From contig OY987298.1 of the NCBI GenBank assembly GCA_963920635.1, positions 82,593,454-82,657,453 of the forward strand: 64,000 nt of DNA, in the 5' to 3' direction. The position numbers and the translations under genes are program-made. Numbering within the stretch: the stretch's first letter is position 1; each line of letters begins with the position of its first letter. This stretch comes from Pseudeuparius sepicola (taxonomy: Eukaryota > Arthropoda > Insecta > Coleoptera > Anthribidae). Shown one piece after another: positions 1 to 10,235 of the stretch. The notes beneath the pieces were generated by a model. That model was not told the origin of the DNA, searched no databases, and saw only the letters and a list, made by a program, of their open reading frames with translations.

Positions 1-770
1 GAAAAATAAACGTAGTATCAGGTATATACCTAGGTAAAATAATTCGATCTTTTCAATTGACGGCGCGGTCATCCGAATTCGTGTTAAGTGCTTACAAAAT
101 GTATCATTTGAATGCCCCCCACCAATTTTAAAATTATGAGGCACGGTACACAATGTGATTATTTGTTAATAGAAAAATGAACGTAGTATCAGAGTAATAT
201 ACCTAGGTAAAATAATTATATTTTTTCAATTGACGGCGGTCATCCGAATTCGTGTCAAGTTCTCACAAAATGCATCATTTGAGTGCCTCCCACCAAATTT
301 AAAAATCTGAAGGCGTAGTACACAATGTGATTATTTGTTAATAATAGGAAAATAGGTATTTATACCTAGGTAAGATAATTCTGTCTTTTCAATCGACGGC
401 GCATTCATACGAATTCATCTCAAGTGCTCACAAAATGTATCATTGAGTGCCTACCTCCACTTTCTGAGATTTTTGGAGGCATAGTACACAATACGACCAT
501 TTGTTAAAGAAAAAACGCACGTAATATTAGGTCTGCATCAAGATAAAATTAAACACCGTTTTTTTTAATCGACGGCACGGTCACCAATATTGTGTCGAGT
601 GCTCAAAAAAAATCATTTGAGTTCCTTTCACCAATTCAAAAATCTGAATTTTTCTGGAGGTGTACCACTTAATATGACTATTTTGTGAGAAAAAAACGAA
701 AGTAGTATCAGGGCCGTATCAAGGTAAAATTAAATTTCTAATTTTTCAATTTTTTTCTCTTCTATCATGC
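1..770. repeat. degenerate satellite, unit about 175 bp, about 4.5 copies
   Basis: A recurring block containing GTAGTATCAG, then ACCTAGGTAAAATAAT, then a CAATTGACGGC segment and GTGCTCACAAAATG starts near 1, 172, 350, 509 and 689. The spacing is about 160-180 bp. The copies decay rightwards: the last two differ at many positions and the array ends in non-repetitive AT-rich sequence near 770. It probably continues left of the window. No coding potential was seen. Confidence 0.8.
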
Positions 771-1328
771 ACGGAAGATCAATTTGATATTCCTACTCGT
801 TTGGAAGTTATAATTTTTTAAATAAAATTAAACCCCCTTTAAAACCCCCTAAACGGCGCCTCTGGTGGGTCTAATTTTTTTGCGGGAGTAATTACTAACT
901 ATGGGCATTATTCTGGCCAAGTATCAAGGGAATACAAGCGGGGGCCGCTATACCCCTACTTATCCAGCAATGCCCTTTGTAGATACATTTTTTGGCAAAT
1001 TTTCGAGAGTGATTATTTCCTTTGAATTAATAGAAAAACCGCAAAAAATCAAATATGTTATTTCCTATCCGCTTAATCCTTTTATGTTAGAAAATATTTT
1101 ACATAACCTCAGTTGCTAAGCCATTGGTTAAATATAGGGTGATTCTCCGAAACTCCTAGGATTAATATAATATCGAAAAATATTGTCTAAAAAATAAAAT
1201 TGCATGGTGGTTGCATCACCTGATCATGACCTACTGACAGAGACCAAAGACCCAACCGAAATCGACGACCACAACAGCTGTTTGCGATAATTCTAAAAGT
1301 AAACAACAAATGGGACCGCCAAAAGTCA
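771..1328. other. no recognisable feature
   Basis: AT-rich sequence between the satellite and a LINE relic. One 72-codon open frame lies here (901-1119), but it has low-complexity composition and no recognisable motif, so it is not called. Confidence 0.5.
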
Positions 1329-1565
1329 TATCAAAACATAAGGGGACTAAGAATCAAAACAGAGACCTTCTATACAAATTTATCATCGGAAGATTATACC
1401 ATGGTGGCTATCTTAGAGTCATGGCTGTGTGAAACTGTGAAAGACTCTGAACTCTTTGATGCGAGATATTCGGTTGTTATGAGACACCCTAGCCCAGATG
1501 CAAATGTATTTGGAGGGGGTGTCGTTTTAGCACTGAAGAAAACATTTCCTATTAGGTTCTCAATA
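1329..1565 (+). pseudogene. relic of a non-LTR retrotransposon endonuclease (EEP) domain
   Basis: Reading from 1329 gives YQNIRGLRIKTETFYTN, followed by a stretch with ESWL, ELFDARYSVV and GGGVVLALKK. These match the start of the endonuclease domain of the intact LINE ORF2 on the minus strand at 10236-13175 (YYQNVRGLRTKTEDLYTN, TETWL, ELFDERYSVV, GGGVLLAIKK) in the same order and spacing. Only about 75 codons survive. The homology fades upstream and downstream, and no RT part follows. It is therefore a short dead fragment of a related but clearly diverged element, inserted in the opposite orientation. Confidence 0.8.
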
Positions 1566-2493
1566 TTAATTAAACCTTAAGAATCTAAATAGTAACTATA
1601 CTCTATTTTTACTACTTGCTTTCTCCTTTGTACTACACCACATGGTTCCTACACCCTCAGTGTAGTTGAGAAGACTCATCGAGGCAACACCGTTTTAGAG
1701 CTGGAGCAACAGCCAATCTGAAGGAGCCTCGACTCTGACAGAAGGAGTCTGATGAACCTATGCCCCTCCCCTAAAGGCTCGGTTACACGGCGCGTGGTTT
1801 GTCGAACCAAGAGCTTGGTTCATGATTCGCTACACTTCGCCGTTTTACGGGCCAAGGGTGTCAACACAGTACGTGGTCCATTCAGATTCATGACTTCAAG
1901 GAGGTTTGCTAAATATCTTGGAACCTTGGTGACTAATTTGTCATTATTATTATTTTAGCTGCCCATGTGGATAGAAGGCAGCAAATTATTGTTTCTGCCT
2001 CCTAAGCATAATCTTTAGCGGTTATATACCAAAAAAATAAAACGCACCAAAAAGAGGTGGTGGATGGCATCGCATCTGAAAAATCGAGGATATTTCTATA
2101 ATTGTGGTCTACATGCCTAGGGTTCCATATAACCTCTAATTGAAGGCCTTCAATAAACTCTAAATTTTTGTCTGTAGGCCAAGACTTTAATTAATCCTTC
2201 TGAATGATGTAGAGCAACTGACCTAATGAACTAGTTCGGTTCGGCAGAGACCGAGCCTGGATGAACCTGCATGAACCTTGCTCAAACTGGTCGGTTCACC
2301 TCCTATGAGTTATGGTTGGCCGCATTCAAACCCTGCCACCGTAGCATAGAAAGATAAAGGGAAAGTTCCCCTTTTCATCTACCCCGAAGACTGGTGACGT
2401 CACTGACAAGGTCAGGCTGCAAAAGCGACCGTGTTAATTGGAACTACAGTACAGACGGGGGCAGAAGGTTCGAAAAAGATGACATCAATGAGA
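1566..2493. other. no recognisable gene
   Basis: Mixed-composition sequence. A stretch around 1770-1900 is richer in GC (CGGCGCGTGG, GGGCCAAGGG) but gives only a 68-codon frame without motifs. No TIRs, LTR ends or RNA genes were recognised. Confidence 0.4.
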
Positions 2494-2532
2494 ATATATA
2501 TATGAATATATATTGTATATATATACATATAT
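2494..2532. repeat. imperfect (TA)n microsatellite
   Basis: Alternating TATATA blocks interrupted by single G and C bases. Confidence 0.9.
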
Positions 2533-2932
2533 AATAATTCAAATATACCTAGATAAAGGTATAATAATAGTAACTAGTGACTTTTATATACCTTTAAAAA
2601 TAAACTATTTTTTAAGTGTCATATTGAACTAGATTTTTGTCAAAACTAAATTTAAAAATTTTGTACTTTTGCCCTGTCCAATGCAAAATTCAAACATTAA
2701 CATCTTTATATTATATTAGGAACTCACTTAATTGTAAGTAATTTTGAAATGTATATCACAAAAACTATTTTAATGTAATTTTAGAGTGACTGAAGAAGCA
2801 GTTAAACTACTGCGAAAGCTTTCACCAATAAAAAGAGTCTTCACACTTAAAAATTGGCTTATTTCCCACTAAATTTGGTTCTTGTTGTTTAACTAGTCAA
2901 GCCACGACTACCCCTCCTCTTATATATATATA
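2533..2932. other. non-coding; 3' end of an unknown retroelement possible
   Basis: AT-rich. At 2790-2817 there is CTGAAGA, then a 5-bp stem (GCAGT/ACTGC), then GAAA, and an AATAAA follows at about 2827. This arrangement resembles structured 3' ends of some retroelements (see the finding on a hammerhead-like core). A short (TA)n tract ends at the CAGGGTG terminus at 2933. Confidence 0.3.
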
Positions 2933-4181
2933 CAGGGTGTCCAACTTTAAAACTGTACAAATCCGTAAAATCTTCATTTTTGTAGATAATCGCCTAAACC
3001 TTTTTTTGTTTGAAACCCCTTCAAAAACCGCTTCTTTTGACCTTCCTGCCACCTTTAAAATGAAAATCCAGGGCCGTCTGCGATTTTTTTATACCCCCGA
3101 TTTTCACGAAAACCATTTAGCGATTTTTTTTTATTTAAAATCTGACCCCACAGGGTTAATCAGAACACCAAAAACCCCCCTATACCAAATTTGAACAAAA
3201 GATATACAGGGAGTTCCATTCTGTAGGGTGTCAAAGTTGAGCAAAATAAGAATTTCAAAGACATCTGGCGAGTCAAATGTGCCATGGAATCCCTTCAAAA
3301 CAGTTGAATGGTCAAGAGGACCACTCAAAATGTTGGTGTGAAAAAATTTACTACAAAAATATACAGGGTATTTTTCTCTGAGCCATCTCAAAATTCTGAA
3401 TTTTTATTAAATTGTATACTGGTCAGGAGTGCTCTGGAATCATTGAAAAAATATTAATAAACACAAAAGTAATTCATTTCTTTACAAAATGCCAACCAAC
3501 AAATAAAAACAATTTGATTTATTGGACCTTTCTCAACAAAATCACTGTCTAAGATGATACATGTTCTGTGCGTTTCCGGTTGTGGCACACCAGCCACCTT
3601 AAGTGATATGGACATACTGACTGGCAGGCTTCTGTATTTTTTAGATTTAGTTCGTGTATAGTGTGTGGAGTGGTTTTGATATACACGATTTTTGACCCGT
3701 ATAAAGTTCCAAAAATTCAGGAATTTGAGATGGCACAGATAAGAACACTCTGTATATTTTGTATTGGACCTTTGCACACCAACACCTTGAGTGGTCCTAT
3801 TGACCATTCAACTGTTTTGAGGGGATTCCATGGCACACATGACTTGGCAGATGCCTTTAAAATTCCTATTTTGCTCAAATTTGACACCCTGCAGAATGGA
3901 ACTCCCTGTATATTTTTTATTCAAATTTGATATTTAAGGGTTTTGGGGTGTTCTGATTAACGCTGTGGGGTCAGGTTTTAAATAAAAAAATCGCTAAATG
4001 GTTTTTGTGAAAATCGGGGGTATAAAAAAATCGCAGCCGGCTCTGGATTTGCATTTTGAGAATGGCAGGAAGGTCAAAAGAAGCGGTTTTTGAAGGTCTT
4101 TCAAACAAAAAAAAGTTTAGGCGATTATCTCCAAAAATGAAGATTTTACGGATTTGTACAGTTTTAAAGTTGGACACCCTT
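2933..4181. mobile_element. foldback non-autonomous DNA element with CAGGGTGTCC ends (family A)
   Basis: The left end reads CAGGGTGTCCAACTTTAAA directly after a TA. The right end is its reverse complement (TTTAAAGTTGGACACCCT) and is followed by TA, with one changed base at the tip. The inverted arms run roughly 2933-3400 and 3700-4181. The spacer is about 250-300 bp and has no transposase. Internal secondary CAGGGAG/CAGGGT motifs recur inside the arms. A diverged copy lies at 29052-30025. The termini and TA target match the complete transposase-bearing element next door, so it is probably mobilised by that class of enzyme (inference). Confidence 0.85.
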
Positions 4182-4187
4182 TATATA

Positions 4188-4848
4188 CAGGGTGGTTCAC
4201 TTTTATGTGGTAGGACTTTAACATTAGATAGAAAAAGATAATCTAAAATGAAAATTTTATATCAACATATATCGGGGAAAGCTTAGTTTCCGAGATACAG
4301 GGCGTTGAAGTGTTGGAAAAAATATGAAGTATTTTTTACACTGTCCGAACCAGTGGAGATATTTAAACCAAATTTGATGTGTAGTACCACCTTTTTGACT
4401 ACGATATTTAGTGATAATATGAAGGTCCTGAAATAACCAGTGGTGGAGTTATGGGTTTTCACTATCACTAAATTTAAAAAGTAATTAGTACGGACCTGTC
4501 TCACATCAACGTAAATTTTTTTTTCGTAAAGTTCTTTCAATTCTCTACAAAAAGTGTATCTTGACATTTTTTTGTATCTGCCACGGTTGTGTAGTAAATA
4601 AATTATTTCGTTTCCATCTCAGCCTTTTTTGCCTAAAAATGTGTTTTCTAAGATTATTGATAAATATCGCAAATAACAGAAATTAATTATGGAACACTTA
4701 TCGGATTCAGCTATTTTATTTTTAATTTTATGGAAACAATTTTAAAAATAAACTGGCACTTGGTTTGAGGTACATTACTTTATTATCATTTTAACATTTT
4801 TATCAAATCTGTATTATTTCTTAATAATTTTTATAATTCTAAATTTGT
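4188..4848 (+). repeat. left terminal inverted repeat of the DD41D element
   Basis: Reverse-complementary to 6175-6836. It contains an internal second CAGGG-like motif (GATACAGGGCG near 4293) about 100 bp from the tip, a pattern also seen in the other CAGGGTG families here. Confidence 0.9.
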
Positions 4849-5098
4849 AGAATTCTAAATTATACCACGACGAGTAAAACATGATTCTTCCGCCCATAAA
4901 ATGTTATTTAAAAATTGTCTTATTTCCTTTGACTACAAAATCCATCGGCAAAATACTAATGTCCTTTCTGCATCGCCGTACTGGTGAAGATAAGTGTGCC
5001 ATGGAAAAGAAAATCTTATTGACAGTTAATAATACAATAATCTGTCATCCAGTAGATGAACGTAGCAGCGCCGCAGTTTGTCTTTGTTAATAATTGAA

Positions 5099-6184
5099 AT
5101 GCCGTTCCAATTTACAAATGAAGAGCAGGCTGACATCCATTTCTGCTATGGAGTTGCAAATGCGAACTCTGCGGAAGCAGCCAGAGAATACCGGAGGCAA
5201 TTTCCAAATAGGCGCCATCCGCGTCCCTCGGTGTTTGTTAACATGCACCGGCAATTCAGAACTCGCGGTCTGAGAACTAGAATCGTCGAACGAGGAAATG
5301 AAAACAATATCCAACAAGTCAGACGCAACAATGAGATTCTTCGTGAATTCGATAGGAATCCTACAACAAGTAGCAGAAGAGTGTCAGTGGCCCTATGTGT
5401 TTCAAAGTCTGCAATTTTGCAAGCTTTAAAAAGAGATCACAGGCATGCGTATCATCTACAACCCGTACAAGGTTTAAGGCCCGGCGATGCAGAAAGAAGA
5501 TTAGTGTTTTGCCGATGGATTTTGGAGTCAATTGAAGGAAATAGACAATTTTTAAATAACATTTTATGGACGGACGAGTCGTGTTTTACTCGTCGTGGAG
5601 TAGTAAACTTTCATAATCAGCATATTTGGGCACAAGAAAACCCACATGCAATCCGGCCAAGAAATTTTCAGGTCGAATTTAGTGTCAATGTTTGGATTGG
5701 ACTGTACAACCATCATCTGTTTGGACCCTTTTTTTTGCCACAGCGAGTGAATGGTGACAATTTTTTGGAGTTTTTAGTAGCTGAGCATAATAATATGTGG
5801 GAAGACATTCCTTTAAACTTAAGATTGTTGGCTTGGTTCAAACTTGACGGCTGTCCTGCACATTTTCACCGAAATGTGAGGAACTGGTTAAATAATAACT
5901 TTCCAAATAGGTGGATCGGACGAGGGGGACCGGTCGCTTGGCCACCACGTTCTCCGGACATAACACCTCTGGACTTCTTCGTATGGGGATTTTTAAAAGA
6001 ACAAGTCTATGCGACTCCTGTAGAAACAAGGGAACAACTTATTGATCGTATCAGAAATGCGTGCGATGAATTGAGAAATGGCAATTTAATCGATGCTGTT
6101 CAATCCGTTAGGCGTCGAAGTGAATTATGTGTGCAACAGAATGGATCACATTTTGAACAATTGTTGAATGTTGTACAAATTTAG
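5099..6184 (+). CDS. DUF4817/DDE transposase, DD41D spacing
   Basis: 361-residue transposase that would cut and paste the surrounding element. The chosen start is the ATG at 5099, because upstream codons in frame only offer a TTG. Residues 5-55 (ADIHFCYGVANANSAEAAREY) form the N-terminal helix-turn-helix typical of DUF4817 proteins, and about 76-130 looks like a second DNA-binding helical region. The catalytic DDE/D domain follows: D159 in WTDES, D250 in KLDGCPAHF and D292 in SPDITPLDFF. This leaves 41 residues between the second and third acids, as in the DD41D branch of the Tc1/mariner group. The C-terminus ends with a conserved-looking NGSHFEQLL motif that recurs in the relics at 30739 and 51962. 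No lesion is visible. No linked genes are needed. Confidence 0.93.
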   Translation: MPFQFTNEEQADIHFCYGVANANSAEAAREYRRQFPNRRHPRPSVFVNMHRQFRTRGLRTRIVERGNENNIQQVRRNNEILREFDRNPTTSSRRVSVALCVSKSAILQALKRDHRHAYHLQPVQGLRPGDAERRLVFCRWILESIEGNRQFLNNILWTDESCFTRRGVVNFHNQHIWAQENPHAIRPRNFQVEFSVNVWIGLYNHHLFGPFFLPQRVNGDNFLEFLVAEHNNMWEDIPLNLRLLAWFKLDGCPAHFHRNVRNWLNNNFPNRWIGRGGPVAWPPRSPDITPLDFFVWGFLKEQVYATPVETREQLIDRIRNACDELRNGNLIDAVQSVRRRSELCVQQNGSHFEQLLNVVQI

Positions 6185-6836
6185 AATTATAAAAATTATT
6201 AAGAAATAATACTAGATTTGATAAAAATGTTAAAATGATAATAAAGTAATGTACCTCAAACCAAGTGCCAGTTTATTTTTAAAATTGTTTCCATAAAATT
6301 AAAAATAAAATAGCTGAATCCGATAAGTGTTCCATAATTAATTTCTGTTATTTGCGATATTTATCAATAATCTTAGAAAACACATTTTTAGGCAAAAAAG
6401 GCTGAGATGGAAACGAAATAATTTATTTACTACACAACCGTGGCAGATACAAAAAAATGTCAAGATACACTTTTTGTAGAGAATTGAAAGAACTTTACGA
6501 AAAAAAAATTTACGTTGATGTGAGACAGGTCCGTACTAATTACTTTTTAAATTTAGTGATAGTGAAAACCCATAACTCCACCACTGGTTATTTCAGGACC
6601 TTCATATTATCACTAAATATCGTAGTCAAAAAGGTGGTACTACACATCAAATTTGGTTTAAATATCTCCACTGGTTCGGACAGTGTAAAAAATACTTCAT
6701 ATTTTTTCCAACACTTCAACGCCCTGTATCTCGGAAACTAAGCTTTCCCCGATATATGTTGATATAAAATTTTCATTTTAGATTATCTTTTTCTATCTAA
6801 TGTTAAAGTCCTACCACATAAAAGTGAACCACCCTG
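6175..6836 (-). repeat. right terminal inverted repeat of the DD41D element
   Basis: Reverse complement of 4188-4848. The inner end overlaps the last codons of the transposase (the final ACAAATTTAG). Confidence 0.9.
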
Positions 6837-6842
6837 TATATA

Positions 6843-7482
6843 CAGGGTGATTCAAAACTATGCGGCACCCTTTCAGGAGCGTAATTTACCCGTTAAAATA
6901 AGACGAAAAGTTCATATCAACATGGGTCCAAAAACGCTTCGTTCCGAAGATACAGGGTGATAAATCTTTAAAAAAAATATCGATTTTTGTTTATACCTTC
7001 CAAACCAATAAGAATATTTAAACCAAACTTGGTGCACATTGTGCACAATAATACCATCATAGGGTGGCATAATAAATGCTAATATCAGGTCTCCAAAGTA
7101 ACCAGTGGCGGAGGTATGGGTAATCAGTACCATTAATTAAACAAAAAAATAGTACGGCCCTGTACAATACAAAAATTTATTATCTTGTCGAATAAACAAT
7201 ACAATATGGAACAAAAAATGTCTTTCATTTTTTTCATATCTCTCCCTTTCGCGGAAAATTGGAGTTTTTCCTATTTCTCATCTTTTTTGGACTCTTTACT
7301 TTACTTTGAAGTAACTATTGTTTTAAGTAAACGAAATGAATTTTCAAATGGAATTGGAGTAGGTAATTTTTGATTATTATTGGTTTGGAAGGTATAAACA
7401 AAAATCGATATTTTTTTGAAAGCTTAATCACCCTGTATCTTCGTAACAAAGCATTTTTGGACCCATGTTGATATGAACTTTA
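6843..7482. mobile_element. truncated CAGGGTGA-ended foldback element (family C)
   Basis: It begins CAGGGTGATTCAAAACTATG after TA. Inverted arms are visible: the stretch from TTCATATCAACATGGGTCC to ACCTTCCAAACCAATAA at 6914-7013 is matched in reverse at 7383-7482. The right arm stops at 7482 and lacks the outer 70 bp (TATGCGGCACCC to AAGACGAAAAG), so the copy is truncated. The missing outer end exists twice elsewhere, at 15775-15883 and 18817-18924. There is no transposase. Confidence 0.75.
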
Positions 7483-8990
7483 TAATGTCAGTTTCGGCCC
7501 GGCTATCGAAACCGGTTATATCTGACTCGTTATGATACTCGAAATAAAACACACATTTGAAAACAATTACAAGGGTTGTTTATTATGTTGGGGATTGTTT
7601 ACAACAAATGAGTGACTGAAATTCGTTAACAATTTAAAAATGGGAAATTAAATTGAACAAACTTAGGTTAAATTAAGTGATTATTACATTAAGTAATTCG
7701 ATTAAGTGATTATAAAATGAGAGTTGAAATAAATTTGTTACAAGAAAAGGGAAAGTCCAAGGCTGCCAAGCACTGATACGAGACTACGTTAAAGTTCGAT
7801 AAACTCAAAATTGACAAAGTTCTGCACGTCTGATCTTACTTTTGGAACACTTCAACAGGGAAACACCTTACATGAATGTTCTTCTTATGAGGTGACGTGT
7901 AGTCTACGACTGAGTTCGTTGGAAGTTCCCGATGAAGTTCCACGTTGCAACTATGACTGCGACCAAGCGTAACTGCCTGACAGCTGTGATACAGGCCTTG
8001 ATGTTGCTAGCTCAGAGTCCTCGCCAAGTCAGCTGCCCCAGTATCAGCCAGTGGTCGGCAGATCGTAGGAACGTGTTCACCGTGTCAGTCGACTGGTGTT
8101 TGCTCGTGAAGATCGTACATGAAATAAAGTCAAGTAAATTAGGCAGTGCTAAAGCCTTGTCAGTATACCGCTTATTTACAAAAGAAATTTAGTGAAATAT
8201 ATTAATTGAAAGTTTATAAAGAACTATATAAATTCAAAAATACAAGTAAGTTAAATCCCATATATATTAACCCTCAATGATATTCATGGATATCCTCCCC
8301 CTAATATTTTTAATTAAACACAACTTCGATTTGACTAGTTGCGAGTTCAAAATCAAAATTAATGAAAGAATATTGCAATGTTGCAAACAACAAGAAAATT
8401 TAACTAGTTGAGGCCACGATACCTCTGAAATGACTTAAATTTGGAAAAGTATTTATTCAAGAAACCCGAAATAGTTCTGGCTTGGTCTTCGACTACTAAT
8501 GAAACGATAAAAAAATATTATGACAGAACCAAAAAGAAAGGTCAGGCATTCGAACCTTGTGTGCTATTTTAAAACCATGTGATCACTGACAAAATATAAG
8601 TACCCCAAACTCAATAGAACAGCACAGAGCAGGACAAGGCAGCAACGCTTATTTCTTGACCACGATCAAGAAAGAAGCGTGCAAAAAGAACAGGCACAGG
8701 TGAGTCATACAAATATGGATTGACCAAAAAATTATAATGAAATAATTTTTCAATAACTCACCTGTCCTTTTTGCTCGGTCCTGTCCGGTGCCTTTGCTCC
8801 CCGAGTAGGTACCAAAACAACGCAGTCCAAGCAGTCGGCCGCAACTGCTACCACCTCAGACTAACTAATGATTCATTAGTCTGAGGCTACCAAGCGTCCT
8901 TAACTTCAAAATGGCCGTCCTATTCGACGTCCTCAAAAATACTCAAAGCCGGTGATGATCACATGAAAATACAAAAATAAGGCATTAAAT
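7483..8990. other. no recognisable gene; possible retroelement remnant
   Basis: The sequence changes abruptly at 7483 (GTCAGTTTCGGCCCGGC). It holds an 86-codon frame at 7932-8192 without motifs. I looked for LTR ends, a primer site and TIRs and could not define any. Confidence 0.35.
8854..8886. repeat. 33-nt hairpin made of CCTCAGACTAATGAAT-type ends
   Basis: CCTCAGACTA, a short centre and TAGTCTGAGG form a near-perfect inverted repeat. The same sequence forms the two ends of the 726-bp MITE at 49725-50450, so this looks like a fused or internally deleted remnant of that family. Confidence 0.7.
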
Positions 8991-9342
8991 GGTTGCACTA
9001 AAACAATATACAGCAAATAGGCACACAAGATTACGAAAAGATAAGATCGGGGCGGCGATAAAGATGGATTTGAATCCGGAAAACAACGCACCCGATATTA
9101 CCTTACTACCTCTCGGTTCGAAGACCAAAATCAGACAGGACAGGGCCCAGGACGACGTTTTTCCGCTCCTGTTTGACCACAGAACATACACCACGGAAGA
9201 AAGGAAAGCGCCCTAGTTAACAGTTGGCAGCACGGGCTACACGGCGCACCTCGTGGCCTGGTGGCAAACTAATTAAATAGGCGGGAAATTTAAATCGGAC
9301 TAGGACGCGCCTCTGGGGTTCCTAGGCAATGATTTTAATTTT

Positions 9343-9442
9343 ATTTCCATCTAGAACCAAATTTCAAGTAATACAAATATTTACTGGTAATATGTATGAG
9401 GTAAATATGTGTATTACTTGAAATTTAGTTTAGAGATGGAAA
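9343..9442. repeat. small inverted repeat, possible MITE remnant
   Basis: ATTTCCATCT near 9343 and AGATGGAAAT near 9442 bound arms that both contain a TTTCAAGTAATAC/GTATTACTTGAAA stretch. There is no clear target duplication. Confidence 0.6.
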
Positions 9443-10235
9443 TTAGATAACAAACATTAAACACTGCAATTTTGTTTTCAATAATTTATTAAAATAAGAC
9501 AATACCACAAAGTATAACAAAAATATAATTCGACAAATATTCAATATTTAGAAAATGGAAACAAAAAAGTTAACTCTGAAACATATAACAAAATAAATAC
9601 AAAATTCCAATTAGTACCTAGTAGGTACCTATAACCAAAATAAATATAAGTCCCAAACTATAATAACACAAATTAATATAAACTCCAAAAAATATAACAA
9701 CACAACTTAATACTATAAACTCCAAAATGTTTAACAAATAAATAATGATTCTTTGACGTAGTTGTCACATCCGATGGTACGTTACAGTCTAGGGGCCAGT
9801 TCTTGTGCCAGTAGTCAACGTGAAACAAATGAAAATATGTCAGTTTTTCTCGGTCGGGGCTGTATGAAGTCCCTGCGGCTTTCTCTGCGCCTGCGTCTCA
9901 ATATCCTACTGATTGATCAAAAAGGTGGTCCCAGCTAAAGAAAAGCAAATAGGTATTACAAATAATGCGCATTTTACTTATTTATTTATATGTTGTTATT
10001 ATATCGTAGGCCTTAGAATAAACTAGTTCCAATCTATTTTCTATTTATTTTTCATCTTCATCTTAACAAACACCAAACGGTACTCACATGCCAAGGAAAG
10101 GAAAGACAGAACAAGCACTAGTAATAACAGCTGACTCCGTCAGCAAACATGAAGGACTAAAATCTAGAATTACATTTTCAACATATTAAAATTAAGTGAA
10201 TAATATTAAAAGTGGTTCAGTAAGGTAACCTTATA
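9443..10235. other. probable 3' UTR of the adjacent LINE plus unassigned AT-rich DNA
   Basis: On the minus strand this follows the ORF2 stop. There are scattered AATAAA-like motifs, and no poly(A) or simple-repeat tail that would fix the element end. The remainder shows nothing recognisable. Confidence 0.4.

Larger units (their letters stand above)
4188..6836 (+). mobile_element. complete DD41D Tc1/mariner-group transposon with 661-bp TIRs (family B)
   Basis: The element starts CAGGGTGGTTCACTTTTATG and ends with the reverse complement (CATAAAAGTGAACCACCCTG). It is flanked on both sides by TA, the target of the IS630-Tc1-mariner group. The two long arms (4188-4848 and 6175-6836) are near-identical; a 94-codon frame within them reads the same from both ends. 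Between them sits one intact transposase gene. Total length is 2649 bp. The near-identity of the arms and the open ORF suggest a recent insertion. It lies 6 bp from family A on the left and 6 bp from family C on the right. Confidence 0.92.

Noticed and set aside
4283..4567. 94-codon frame found identically at 4283-4567 (-) and 6457-6741 (+)
   Set aside because: It lies in the two TIRs of the DD41D element; identity reflects the inverted repeat. No motif.
8989..9216. 75-codon frame of balanced composition
   Set aside because: It overlaps an equally long frame on the other strand and shows no motif or regulatory context.
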